DNA from: Delphinapterus leucas
Taxonomy: Eukaryota > Chordata > Mammalia > Artiodactyla > Monodontidae
Assembly: GCF_002288925.2 (NCBI RefSeq)
Contig: NW_022098076.1
Span: 92,225,933-92,289,932, forward strand
DNA length: 64,000 bases
Direction: 5' to 3'
A program made the position numbers and the translations under genes. The notes below the pieces were generated by a model. The model was not told the origin of the DNA. It saw nothing but the letters and a program-made list of their open reading frames with translations, and did no database searches. Shown in pieces: positions 61,401 to 61,900 of this stretch. Position 1 is the stretch's first letter, and each line of letters opens with the position of its first letter.

Positions 61401-61900
61401 CGGGACAGTAAACACCAAGTTGTCATTGGTAGCTATGTGCTGAAGCTCTGCCTTGGAGGCGGCCTGGGCTCCGAGGCCAAACGCGAAAATGCTAGCCTGC
61501 TTCAGTGCTATGACCGCGTCTCGGATTTCATCACTAGAAGGCCCAGCACTTATGAGGACCAGCACCTGGGGAACCCCTTCCTCCACTCGGCTGCCCCCTG
61601 CCTGGGTGAAGTGATTCTCCAGCACAAAATCAAGGGCCAGGCCGACATTGGCCAACTCCCCACCGATGAACCCCAGGGCTTTCACTGCGTCCAGAACCTG
61701 AGCCTTGGTGGAATAGCTGTTTAAGGAGAACAGCGTTCTGGGCTCATCGCTATACTGGACCACCCCCACTTGGATCTGCTGAGTTCCAACTGAGAGGCTC
61801 TCAAGGAGATTTACAAGGAAGTCGCGAATGACTGCGAAATTGACACTTCCGGTGTTGTTTGATCCATCAATTAGGAAAATAATGTCAGCAGAGTCTTGTG
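411..61900 (-). CDS. COL6A3: Collagen type VI alpha-3 chain, exons 4-44 of the gene (5' end outside the window)
   Basis: This gene makes the longest chain of collagen VI, a secreted extracellular-matrix protein. It joins the alpha-1 and alpha-2 chains in a heterotrimer that forms dimers, tetramers and beaded microfibrils around muscle fibres and in connective tissue. Forty-one coding exons can be placed with GT-AG junctions and a continuous frame. In order they code VWA domains N9 to N1, a 336-residue Gly-X-Y helix, VWA domains C1 and C2, a Lys/Ala/Pro-rich segment (C3), a fibronectin type III domain (C4) and a Kunitz domain (C5, the endotrophin part). The visible coding sequence is 8969 bases including the stop. 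The exon count agrees with the 44-exon human gene if exons 1-3 (5' UTR, signal peptide, N10) lie above position 64000. No frameshift or early stop was found. The gene occupies nearly the whole window, and no other gene shares it. The alpha-4/5/6 chains are excluded by the C3-FnIII-Kunitz tail. Confidence 0.98.
452..1212 (-). other. COL6A3: COL6A3 intron 43 (761 bp)
   Basis: The intron lies between the Kunitz exon and the last exon. I see no gene and no clear repeat. Short open frames at 430-855 have no recognisable protein. Confidence 0.85.
1213..1377 (-). CDS. COL6A3: COL6A3 exon 43: Kunitz domain (C5, endotrophin)
   Basis: The 165-base exon codes [20 protein letters not shown] to GECEKVCPP with all six Kunitz cysteines and the core [11 protein letters not shown]. 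Arg sits at the inhibitory P1 position but is followed by Asp at P1', as in human, which fits the known lack of trypsin inhibition. Acceptor TTCTTCAAG, donor GTAAGT. The cleaved C5 fragment acts as a signalling peptide in adipose tissue and fibrosis (established knowledge). The exon is separated from exon 42 by a 10.8-kb intron. Confidence 0.97.
1909..2212 (+). mobile_element. CHR-type SINE
   Basis: It starts GGGACTTCCCTGGAGGCACA and keeps the tRNA-derived box B (GGTTTGAGCCC). Its body has repeated 'ACAACTACTGA' phrases and it ends in an A/T-rich tail with AAATAAATAAA. Confidence 0.85.
4106..4430 (+). mobile_element. CHR-type SINE
   Basis: It begins GGGCTTCCCTGGTGGCGCAG, contains GGTTCGAGCCC and ends in AAATAAATAAATAAATG. 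It is close to full length, with extra internal 'GAAGCCCGCG' repeats. Confidence 0.88.
5020..5265 (-). mobile_element. L1 3' end, minus orientation
   Basis: The stretch from TTTTTTTAATTGGGATATAG onward is the reverse complement of the 'tactccaat...' L1 3' tail also seen in plus orientation elsewhere in this window. It includes the complement of the 'cagggaactctact' phrase. Confidence 0.7.
7250..7370 (+). mobile_element. CHR-type SINE, short
   Basis: The tRNA-related head GGGAATTCCCTGGTGGTCCA and GGTTCGATCCCTGG are present, followed by 'GGGGAACTAAGATCCCGCA'. The tail of the family is missing. Confidence 0.82.
7404..7444. repeat. Perfect 19-bp inverted repeat with 3-base spacer
   Basis: CATCTCTGTAAGCACAAAC (7404-7422) is followed after TGT by its exact reverse complement (7426-7444). 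Folded as RNA or single-stranded DNA it makes a tight hairpin. Confidence 0.95.
7873..7891. repeat. (GT)n run
   Basis: About nine GT dinucleotides in intron 42. Confidence 0.9.
8028..8223 (+). mobile_element. CHR-type SINE with target-site duplication
   Basis: The SINE starts GGGACTTCCCTGGTAGTCCA and ends in an A-rich tail. The 14-base repeat AGAAGAGCAAGTAA flanks it at 8014-8027 and 8224-8237, which marks the insertion site. Confidence 0.9.
8283..8306. repeat. 24-bp perfect palindrome
   Basis: CACGTGTGTGTG is followed directly by its reverse complement. The core is alternating purine-pyrimidine and has a CACGTG at each end. Confidence 0.9.
9007..9608 (+). mobile_element. 5'-truncated L1 3' end with target-site duplication
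   Basis: Typical L1 3' phrases are present, such as AGTGTCCATCAACAGATGAA and 'GGAATGCTACTCAGCC', ending in an A-rich tail. A 20-base direct repeat with one mismatch flanks it at 8987-9006 and 9609-9628. Confidence 0.88.
9514..9531. repeat. (AT)n run inside an L1 3' end
   Basis: Nine AT units within the 3' part of the L1 fragment at 9007-9608. Confidence 0.85.
10181..10915 (+). mobile_element. 5'-truncated L1 3' end with target-site duplication
   Basis: It carries the L1 3' phrases 'GGAATATTACTCAGCC' and AGCACAGGGAGATCAGCTCG and ends at TACTCCAATAAAGATG. AAAATACTATTC flanks it at 10169-10180 and 10916-10927. The reading frame at 10139-10552 belongs to this element and is not a host gene. Confidence 0.88.
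12137..12235 (-). CDS. COL6A3: COL6A3 exon 42: linker between C4 and the Kunitz domain
   Basis: A 99-base exon, [20 protein letters not shown] then [12 protein letters not shown]. It joins the FnIII domain to the Kunitz domain. The region near its end is where the C5 fragment (endotrophin) is released in other mammals. That end reads [12 protein letters not shown] here against EPLALTETDICK in human (from memory). Acceptor TTTTATAG, donor GTGAGC. Confidence 0.95.
12236..13268 (-). other. COL6A3: COL6A3 intron 41 (1.0 kb)
   Basis: G/C-rich unique sequence around 12620-13000. Open frames on both strands there look like chance products of base composition. No repeat recognised. Confidence 0.8.
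13269..13532 (-). CDS. COL6A3: COL6A3 exon 41: fibronectin type III domain (C4)
   Basis: The 264-base exon codes [20 protein letters not shown] to GSFSTK, one FnIII module. The marker Trp is in LHWERPEPP, and the late-strand motif is [15 protein letters not shown]. Two Asn-Leu-Thr sequons occur, at YNLTIT and QNLTVT; the human chain as I recall it has Asp at the first. Acceptor CATCTTGCAG, donor GTAAGT. Confidence 0.96.
13533..14912 (-). other. COL6A3: COL6A3 intron 40 (1.4 kb)
   Basis: Mostly unassigned sequence with a short (TC)n run near 14432-14451 and a G-rich stretch at 14580-14715. No gene seen. Confidence 0.8.
14913..15454 (-). CDS. COL6A3: COL6A3 exon 40: Lys/Ala/Pro-rich C3 segment
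   Basis: The 542-base exon begins [20 protein letters not shown] and ends ATAKPM. It codes a low-complexity, probably unfolded spacer rich in Lys, Ala, Pro and Thr. Between about 15074 and 15295 it is built from pentapeptides of the [15 protein letters not shown] type, encoded by 15-base units. From memory, the human segment is about 132 residues and has a single ATKPE; here it is about 180. Asn-Val-Thr near the start is a glycosylation sequon. Acceptor TTTTAACAG, donor GTAAGA. The frame is open throughout, so the expansion is in phase. Confidence 0.95.
15950..16475 (+). mobile_element. L1 3' end split by a CHR SINE
   Basis: L1 3' phrases occur on both sides of the SINE: TATAGCACAGAGAACC before it and TTTACTGTACAGCAGAAATT after it. 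The two parts are collinear, so the SINE landed in an older L1. Confidence 0.82.
16165..16376 (+). mobile_element. CHR-2-like SINE with poly(A) and target-site duplication
   Basis: It starts GGGCTTCCCTGGTGGCGCAG, runs to 'GGCCCGCGTACCAC' and ends in a long A tract. AAAAAATGTATATA flanks it at 16151-16164 and 16377-16390. The pure A tail and clean duplication point to a young copy. Confidence 0.92.
17520..18015 (+). mobile_element. Old mammalian interspersed repeat, family not named
   Basis: The ending 'TTATTGTAAGCCACTAAGTT' and 'TTGTTACACAGCAAAAGCTA' is the 3' signature of a common diverged mammalian repeat. The earlier part is too worn to assign. The family name cannot be fixed without a repeat library. 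Confidence 0.55.
18168..18270 (-). CDS. COL6A3: COL6A3 exon 39: linker between C2 and C3
   Basis: A 103-base exon, [20 protein letters not shown] and then [14 protein letters not shown]. Acceptor TTTCTCTAG, donor GTAAGT. It is in frame with exons 38 and 40 and has one Cys. Confidence 0.95.
18271..19463 (-). other. COL6A3: COL6A3 intron 38 (1.2 kb)
   Basis: Unassigned sequence, with an L2-like 3' end at about 19185-19385 that stops about 80 bases from exon 38. Confidence 0.8.
19185..19385 (+). mobile_element. L2-like 3' end
   Basis: The phrases ACTATAAACTCCCAGGGACA and 'TACTTGTTGAATGAATGGA' match the 3' end of the old L2 family. The copy is diverged. Confidence 0.6.
19464..20162 (-). CDS. 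COL6A3: COL6A3 exon 38: VWA domain C2
   Basis: The 699-base exon is the longest in the window. It codes [18 protein letters not shown] through LLPSFISS. The metal motif DSSES in FILDSSES is complete; the human domain (from memory) reads DSAET. The second strand is [13 protein letters not shown]. The end of the domain has [19 protein letters not shown]. Acceptor TTTCTAG, donor GTAAGT. Confidence 0.97.
20163..20777 (-). other. COL6A3: COL6A3 intron 37 (615 bp)
   Basis: A/T-rich, no recognisable repeat or gene. Confidence 0.8.
20778..20874 (-). CDS. COL6A3: COL6A3 exon 37: VWA domain C1, last part
   Basis: A 97-base exon, [18 protein letters not shown] to LTCHVCL. It completes C1. Asn-Asn-Thr is a possible N-glycosylation site, and the two Cys of CHVC start the C1-C2 linker. 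Acceptor TTTCAACCAG, donor GTAAGG. Confidence 0.95.
21105..21290 (-). mobile_element. MIR-like SINE fragment
   Basis: The order 'TTCAAATCCCACTCCTGCTG', 'TTTCTCTGGAATTCAGTTTCC' in part, and 'AAGTGGAGATAATGGTA' follows a reversed MIR. Diverged. Confidence 0.6.
21715..21900 (+). mobile_element. MIR-like SINE fragment
   Basis: 'TTACAGGTGAGAAATCTGAG' followed by 'ACACAGAGAGCATAAGTGAC' is the core of a plus-orientation MIR. Diverged. Confidence 0.6.
21982..22005. repeat. (TA)n run
   Basis: About twelve TA units in intron 36. Confidence 0.9.
22442..22935 (-). CDS. COL6A3: COL6A3 exon 36: VWA domain C1, main part
   Basis: The 494-base exon codes [19 protein letters not shown] through QLVNALQ. It gives most of the first C-terminal VWA domain, with metal motif DTSEG and second strand [16 protein letters not shown]. 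Acceptor TTCCCACAG. The donor is CAG followed by GTCTGT, with an unusual C at +3. C1 and C2 are needed in the family for chain assembly. Confidence 0.96.
23033..23044 (-). CDS. COL6A3: COL6A3 exon 35: 12-base micro-exon
   Basis: Twelve bases between TTCTCTTCTAG and GTAAGT code the middle of PCCYG. Both flanking introns are about 100 bases. The phases fit exactly with exons 34 and 36, and the resulting peptide KCPCCYGPLECP agrees with the human chain as I recall it. It adds two cysteines. Confidence 0.93.
23148..23184 (-). CDS. COL6A3: COL6A3 exon 34: linker after the helix
   Basis: A 37-base exon, [12 protein letters not shown], joining helix and C1 domain. It brings two of the cysteines that follow the helix. 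Acceptor TTTTCCAG, donor GTAAGT. It ends one base into the next codon. Confidence 0.93.
23266..23298 (-). CDS. COL6A3: COL6A3 exon 33: end of the triple helix, RGD motif
   Basis: A 33-base exon, [11 protein letters not shown]. It carries the last three triplets and an RGDS motif at the helix end, then leaves the Gly-X-Y pattern. Counting from GQR in exon 15, the helix is 336 residues, the length usual for collagen VI chains. Acceptor TTTTGCAG, donor GTAAGT. Confidence 0.95.
23299..24563 (-). other. COL6A3: COL6A3 intron 32 (1.3 kb)
   Basis: No gene or clear repeat. Open frames such as 23993-24373 on the plus strand have no recognisable product. Confidence 0.8.
24564..24626 (-). CDS. COL6A3: COL6A3 exon 32: triple helix, 63 bases
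   Basis: Seven triplets starting [16 protein letters not shown] and ending YAGPS. Acceptor TTCTAG, donor GTGAGT. Confidence 0.95.
24627..25859 (-). other. COL6A3: COL6A3 intron 31 (1.2 kb)
   Basis: Contains a CHR SINE at 25200. Otherwise unassigned. Confidence 0.82.
25200..25401 (+). mobile_element. CHR-2-like SINE with poly(A)
   Basis: It starts GGCTTCCCCTGGTGGCGAAG, contains 'GGCCCGTGAGCCATGACCG' and ends 'GGCCTGCGTACCGCAAG' plus about 20 A. It lacks part of the 3' body found in the copy at 16165. Confidence 0.88.
25860..25922 (-). CDS. COL6A3: COL6A3 exon 31: triple helix, 63 bases
   Basis: Seven triplets starting [16 protein letters not shown] and ending IRGRR. Acceptor TTCCCAG, donor GTAAGT. 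Confidence 0.95.
25923..26402 (-). other. COL6A3: COL6A3 intron 30 (480 bp)
   Basis: About 180 bases in the middle are a MIR-like fragment. No gene. Confidence 0.8.
26150..26330 (+). mobile_element. MIR-like SINE fragment
   Basis: 'TTCATTTAATCCTCACAAGC' and 'CCCAAGGTCACTTGATTAGTA' are hallmark MIR phrases in the expected order. Confidence 0.72.
26403..26438 (-). CDS. COL6A3: COL6A3 exon 30: triple helix, 36 bases
   Basis: Four triplets, [12 protein letters not shown], with acceptor TTTTTATAG and donor GTAAAT. Identical to the human sequence as I recall it. Confidence 0.95.
26628..26678 (-). CDS. COL6A3: COL6A3 exon 29: triple helix with a two-residue gap
   Basis: A 51-base exon, [17 protein letters not shown]. 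Gly-Val-Gly is a shortened triplet, the second visible interruption of the helix; the human chain has the same one. Acceptor CTCTTAG, donor GTACGT. Confidence 0.95.
26679..28119 (-). other. COL6A3: COL6A3 intron 28 (1.4 kb)
   Basis: A/T-rich unique sequence, especially 27170-27980, with no recognised repeat. It could include conserved regulatory DNA, but nothing in the sequence proves that. Confidence 0.78.
28120..28182 (-). CDS. COL6A3: COL6A3 exon 28: triple helix, 63 bases
   Basis: Seven triplets starting [16 protein letters not shown] and ending PRGET. Acceptor TGTCTAG, donor GTAAGA. Confidence 0.95.
28183..29070 (-). other. COL6A3: COL6A3 intron 27 (888 bp)
   Basis: No repeat recognised. 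A plus-strand open frame of 270 codons (28352-29164) spans the intron and runs antisense through exon 27. It has no known domain and probably reflects composition. Confidence 0.8.
29071..29133 (-). CDS. COL6A3: COL6A3 exon 27: triple helix, 63 bases
   Basis: Seven triplets starting [16 protein letters not shown] and ending PLGRK. Acceptor TGCTCCAG. The donor GTTTGT is weaker than most in the gene. Confidence 0.95.
29134..30442 (-). other. COL6A3: COL6A3 intron 26 (1.3 kb)
   Basis: Unassigned sequence, no gene or clear repeat. Confidence 0.78.
30443..30505 (-). CDS. COL6A3: COL6A3 exon 26: triple helix, 63 bases
   Basis: Seven triplets starting [16 protein letters not shown] and ending ILGPR. 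Acceptor TTTTTCAG, donor GTAAGT. An old L1-like fragment begins about 40 bases upstream (in transcription sense) of the acceptor. Confidence 0.95.
30506..30999 (-). other. COL6A3: COL6A3 intron 25 (494 bp), mostly L1-like
   Basis: About 350 bases are an old L1-like fragment, so most of this small intron is repeat-derived. Confidence 0.75.
30545..30895 (+). mobile_element. Old L1-like 3' fragment
   Basis: 'ACAACGGAATATCATTCCAC', 'AAAAGCCAGACACAAAACC' and 'GGGTACAGGGTCTCCTTTGG' follow the order seen in old L1 3' regions. Diverged, no tail. Confidence 0.6.
31000..31062 (-). CDS. COL6A3: COL6A3 exon 25: triple helix, 63 bases
   Basis: Seven triplets starting [16 protein letters not shown] and ending TRGAQ. 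Acceptor TTTCAAAG, donor GTCAGT. Confidence 0.95.
31063..31659 (-). other. COL6A3: COL6A3 intron 24 (597 bp)
   Basis: No gene or clear repeat. Confidence 0.8.
31660..31695 (-). CDS. COL6A3: COL6A3 exon 24: triple helix, 36 bases
   Basis: Four triplets, [12 protein letters not shown], with acceptor TTCCTCAG and donor GTAAGC. Confidence 0.95.
31696..33882 (-). other. COL6A3: COL6A3 intron 23 (2.2 kb)
   Basis: Unassigned unique sequence. I found no repeat of known type. Open frames (for example 32007-32570, minus strand) have no recognisable product. Confidence 0.78.
33883..33936 (-). CDS. COL6A3: COL6A3 exon 23: triple helix, 54 bases
   Basis: Six triplets, [18 protein letters not shown], with acceptor CATGACAG and donor GTGAGT. 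Confidence 0.95.
33937..34370 (-). other. COL6A3: COL6A3 intron 22 (434 bp)
   Basis: Nothing recognised. Confidence 0.8.
34371..34436 (-). CDS. COL6A3: COL6A3 exon 22: triple helix with an interruption
   Basis: A 66-base exon, starting [17 protein letters not shown] and ending DIGPM. The stretch GQDSQQRG breaks the Gly-X-Y rhythm by one extra residue, an imperfection conserved in the human chain. Acceptor TCTTTTCAG, donor GTACAG. Confidence 0.95.
34437..35034 (-). other. COL6A3: COL6A3 intron 21 (598 bp)
   Basis: Nothing recognised. Confidence 0.8.
35035..35097 (-). CDS. COL6A3: COL6A3 exon 21: triple helix, 63 bases, two RGD motifs
   Basis: Seven triplets starting [16 protein letters not shown] and ending IRGDP. 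Two RGD motifs lie within it, possible integrin contacts if exposed. Acceptor TTATTTAG, donor GTAAGG. Confidence 0.95.
35098..35550 (-). other. COL6A3: COL6A3 intron 20 (453 bp)
   Basis: The stretch 35255-35450 ('AAGTATTTATTGGGTACCCA', 'TGTGCCAGACGCTGGGGAT') resembles an old MIR-like or similar SINE remnant. The family is uncertain. Confidence 0.7.
35551..35604 (-). CDS. COL6A3: COL6A3 exon 20: triple helix, 54 bases
   Basis: Six triplets, [18 protein letters not shown], with acceptor TTTGGCAG and donor GTAAGT. Its final Arg joins Gly-Asp of exon 21 to make an RGD across the splice junction. Confidence 0.95.
35724..35768 (-). CDS. COL6A3: COL6A3 exon 19: triple helix, 45 bases
   Basis: Five triplets, [15 protein letters not shown], between acceptor CCCTCACAG and donor GTAAGT. 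The segment is strongly acidic for a collagen helix. Confidence 0.95.
35859..35885 (-). CDS. COL6A3: COL6A3 exon 18: triple helix, 27 bases
   Basis: A three-triplet exon, GSRGFPGEK, with acceptor CCTTTTAG and donor GTACTT. It matches the expected gene order between exons 17 and 19. It is too short to detect as an open frame. Confidence 0.94.
35886..37027 (-). other. COL6A3: COL6A3 intron 17 (1.1 kb)
   Basis: Contains a CHR SINE at 35997-36351. The remainder is unassigned and G/C-rich toward exon 17. Confidence 0.8.
35997..36351 (+). mobile_element. CHR-type SINE with target-site duplication
   Basis: It begins ATAGGGCTTCCCTCTGGCTC, holds GGTTCTATCCCCGG and ends in an A-rich tail. AAAAGTCAGTGT flanks it at 35985-35996 and 36352-36363. 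Confidence 0.9.
37028..37099 (-). CDS. COL6A3: COL6A3 exon 17: triple helix with the helix cysteine
   Basis: A 72-base exon of eight triplets, starting [13 protein letters not shown] and ending GCPGQRGIK. The single Cys inside the helix is the residue linked in the family to disulfide stabilisation of tetramers. Acceptor CCTGACAG, donor GTACAG. Confidence 0.96.
37100..38227 (-). other. COL6A3: COL6A3 intron 16 (1.1 kb)
   Basis: G/C-rich, with a two-copy 127-bp tandem repeat at 37441-37694. No gene. Confidence 0.85.
37441..37694. repeat. Two tandem copies of a 127-bp unit
   Basis: TGGTCCTGGG recurs at 37441 and 37568. Downstream blocks such as 'GGACCTTGGGGGCTTCAACT' and 'GGGGCCCTCTCTCCCCACCC' recur with the same spacing. 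A few substitutions separate the copies. Confidence 0.93.
38228..38281 (-). CDS. COL6A3: COL6A3 exon 16: triple helix
   Basis: A 54-base collagen exon of six triplets, [18 protein letters not shown]. Acceptor TTCTTCTAG, donor GTAAGT. In human disease this is the exon most often skipped in dominant collagen VI myopathy (established knowledge). The splice sites here look strong. Confidence 0.96.
38282..38792 (-). other. COL6A3: COL6A3 intron 15 (511 bp)
   Basis: Nothing recognised. Confidence 0.8.
38793..38885 (-). CDS. COL6A3: COL6A3 exon 15: Cys-rich junction and start of the triple helix
   Basis: The 93-base exon codes [16 protein letters not shown] and then the first Gly-X-Y triplets, [15 protein letters not shown]. 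Four cysteines precede the helix. The triplets include an Arg-Gly-Asp (RGD) motif. Acceptor TCTTGGTAG, donor GTACGG. All the following helix exons start with an intact Gly codon. Confidence 0.96.
38886..40434 (-). other. COL6A3: COL6A3 intron 14 (1.5 kb)
   Basis: Contains a reversed CHR SINE at 39164-39370. The rest is unassigned. Confidence 0.82.
39164..39370 (-). mobile_element. CHR-2-like SINE, minus orientation, with target-site duplication
   Basis: A poly(T) run leads into 'GCGGTACGCGGGCCTCTCAC' and the copy ends 'GCGCCACCAGGGAAGCCC', the complement of the CHR head. AGCTTAC flanks it at 39157-39163 and 39371-39377. It is the only SINE here in the same direction as COL6A3. Confidence 0.9.
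40435..40580 (-). CDS. COL6A3: COL6A3 exon 14: VWA domain N1, last part
   Basis: The 146-base exon codes [19 protein letters not shown] through [12 protein letters not shown]. The acceptor GTCCCCCCAG has a C-rich tract and the donor is GTGAGT. It completes N1 and ends on a codon boundary, leading directly into the collagen-domain exons. Confidence 0.96.
40581..41580 (-). other. COL6A3: COL6A3 intron 13 (1.0 kb)
   Basis: Nothing recognised. Confidence 0.8.
41581..41659 (-). CDS. COL6A3: COL6A3 exon 13: VWA domain N1, middle part
   Basis: This 79-base exon codes [19 protein letters not shown] and then the end of a helix, ELRQE. The acceptor is TATCTTCAG and the donor GTGGGT. FTDG is the fourth-strand metal-site loop of the VWA fold. 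The exon is too short to show as a free-standing open frame and was found from its splice sites and homology. Confidence 0.95.
41990..42350 (+). mobile_element. Old mammalian interspersed repeat, family not named
   Basis: 'CCAAAATTCATATTTTGAAG', 'TCCTAACCCTCAGTGCCTCA' and the end 'CTGTTGTTTAAGCCACCCA' with 'GTTATGGCAGCCCTAGCAAA' are the known start and end phrases of a widespread old mammalian element. I cannot name the family with confidence. Confidence 0.7.
42360..42409. repeat. (TG)n microsatellite
   Basis: About 25 TG units with one TC interruption. Likely length-variable. Confidence 0.95.
42765..43102 (-). CDS. COL6A3: COL6A3 exon 12: VWA domain N1, first part
   Basis: The 338-base exon runs from [19 protein letters not shown] to ASPDSVK, with acceptor CTTTACAG and donor GTGAGG. 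It codes the first half of N1. This domain is unlike the others in being spread over three exons (338, 79 and 146 bases). The exon starts in phase 1 and ends on a codon boundary, so skipping it alone would break the frame. Confidence 0.96.
43103..43744 (-). other. COL6A3: COL6A3 intron 11 (642 bp)
   Basis: Nothing recognised. Confidence 0.8.
43745..44344 (-). CDS. COL6A3: COL6A3 exon 11: VWA domain N2
   Basis: The 600-base exon codes [17 protein letters not shown] to PGVPDVSK, with acceptor ATCTTTAG and donor GTAATG. VWA marks are [19 protein letters not shown] and [16 protein letters not shown]. The metal motif is reduced to DGSIN. A Cys near the end (HETLCPGV) is conserved in the family. 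Phase 1-1; this is the last one-exon VWA module before the split N1. Confidence 0.97.
44345..45581 (-). other. COL6A3: COL6A3 intron 10 (1.2 kb)
   Basis: Unassigned except for a 12-bp inverted repeat at 44519-44551. Confidence 0.8.
44519..44551. repeat. 12-bp inverted repeat, 9-base spacer
   Basis: TGTTTAGGTGAT (44519-44530) and its reverse complement ATCACCTAAACA (44540-44551) enclose AAATGATAA. Confidence 0.9.
45582..46196 (-). CDS. COL6A3: COL6A3 exon 10: VWA domain N3
   Basis: The 615-base exon starts [19 protein letters not shown] and ends with a Pro-rich tail, PSPSRP. The acceptor is CATCCGCAG and the donor GTATGA. The metal motif DSSDS is complete, whereas the human domain (from memory) reads DSSEG. 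The fold continues with [19 protein letters not shown] and [18 protein letters not shown]. Phase 1-1. Confidence 0.97.
46197..47560 (-). other. COL6A3: COL6A3 intron 9 (1.4 kb)
   Basis: A/T-rich and unassigned. No gene or clear repeat. Confidence 0.78.
47561..48166 (-). CDS. COL6A3: COL6A3 exon 9: VWA domain N4
   Basis: The 606-base exon codes [19 protein letters not shown] to RYPPP. It is flanked by acceptor GATTCACAG and donor GTAAGG. It keeps a full DxSxS metal motif (DGSQS). Other VWA marks are [19 protein letters not shown] and [19 protein letters not shown]. Phase 1-1. Confidence 0.97.
49185..49452 (+). mobile_element. L1 3' end with long poly(A)
   Basis: 'GGATAAATTGGGAGTTTGGG', 'AAGGACCTACTGTATATCAC' and 'AACACAACATTGTAAATCAA' are L1 3' phrases also found at 9360-9600. 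It ends in about 40 mostly A bases. Confidence 0.85.
50100..50450 (+). mobile_element. L1 3' end with poly(A)
   Basis: Nearly the same sequence as 10570-10905: 'AGCACAGGGAGATCAGCTCG' and 'TACTCCAATAAAGATGTAAA' followed by A residues. Confidence 0.85.
50906..51514 (-). CDS. COL6A3: COL6A3 exon 8: VWA domain N5
   Basis: This 609-base exon starts [17 protein letters not shown] and ends VVPVTSPG, with donor GTAAGG. The fold is marked by [19 protein letters not shown] and [17 protein letters not shown]. The acceptor was set at CCTTCTAG because it gives the Val-Ser-Gly start expected for the family. A second AG six bases downstream would also keep the frame and would remove two residues. Phase 1-1. 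Confidence 0.96.
51515..52984 (-). other. COL6A3: COL6A3 intron 7 (1.5 kb)
   Basis: The first third is an old interspersed repeat (51580-52112). The rest is A/T-rich and unassigned. Confidence 0.8.
51580..52112 (+). mobile_element. Old mammalian interspersed repeat with an internal 36-bp duplication
   Basis: 'CCCTGGATTATCCAGGTAGA', 'ATCTCGTGTCCTTATAAAAG' and the ending 'TGCTTTAAGCCACTAAATTT' are common old-repeat phrases. Inside it a 36-bp unit is duplicated (51824-51859, 51860-51895). The family is not named. Confidence 0.7.
52985..53557 (-). CDS. COL6A3: COL6A3 exon 7: VWA domain N6
   Basis: At 573 bases this is the shortest of the single-domain exons. It starts [19 protein letters not shown] and ends NGAPAP; the acceptor is TCGTTGTAG and the donor GTAAGG. 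The VWA fold is recognisable from [17 protein letters not shown] and [15 protein letters not shown]. The metal motif is reduced to DGSAN. Phase 1-1. Confidence 0.97.
53558..54816 (-). other. COL6A3: COL6A3 intron 6 (1.3 kb)
   Basis: Nothing recognised. Confidence 0.78.
54817..55416 (-). CDS. COL6A3: COL6A3 exon 6: VWA domain N7
   Basis: The 600-base exon begins [15 protein letters not shown] and ends VEEVPLAQP. Its acceptor is CACTGCAG and its donor GTAACG. The VWA pattern is clear: [17 protein letters not shown] as second strand and [17 protein letters not shown] later in the fold. The metal motif is reduced to DGSFN. It is a phase 1-1 exon. The open frame continues upstream into intron sequence, but only the part from VHVNK matches the family. 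Confidence 0.97.
55417..57097 (-). other. COL6A3: COL6A3 intron 5 (1.7 kb)
   Basis: Unassigned sequence, no gene or clear repeat. Confidence 0.78.
57098..57682 (-). CDS. COL6A3: COL6A3 exon 5: VWA domain N8
   Basis: The 585-base exon starts with [17 protein letters not shown] and closes at SGTTE. The acceptor is CTACCTACAG and the donor GTGCGG is weaker than its neighbours' donors. It codes one VWA module with [16 protein letters not shown] as the second strand. DGSSA stands in place of the full metal motif. It is a phase 1-1 exon. Confidence 0.97.
57683..61297 (-). other. COL6A3: COL6A3 intron 4 (3.6 kb)
   Basis: Mostly unassigned. A MIR-like scrap lies around 60170-60330 ('CCAGGATCACACAGCTCGTTA'). 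No young repeat and no gene were seen, which is notable for an intron this long in this window. Confidence 0.78.
61298..61900 (-). CDS. COL6A3: COL6A3 exon 4: VWA domain N9
   Basis: This 603-base exon opens with [14 protein letters not shown] and ends at IVTQ. The acceptor TTTTAAAG is at its right edge and the donor GTACGT at its left. It codes a VWA fold: a hydrophobic first strand with Asp-Gly-Ser, followed by the second-strand motif GVVQYSDEP and the conserved stretch [15 protein letters not shown]. The metal-site motif reads DGSNN, so the last Ser of DxSxS is missing. Asn-Asn-Thr just after it is a possible N-glycosylation site. Both ends are in phase 1, so the exon can be skipped without a frameshift. 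Confidence 0.97.
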
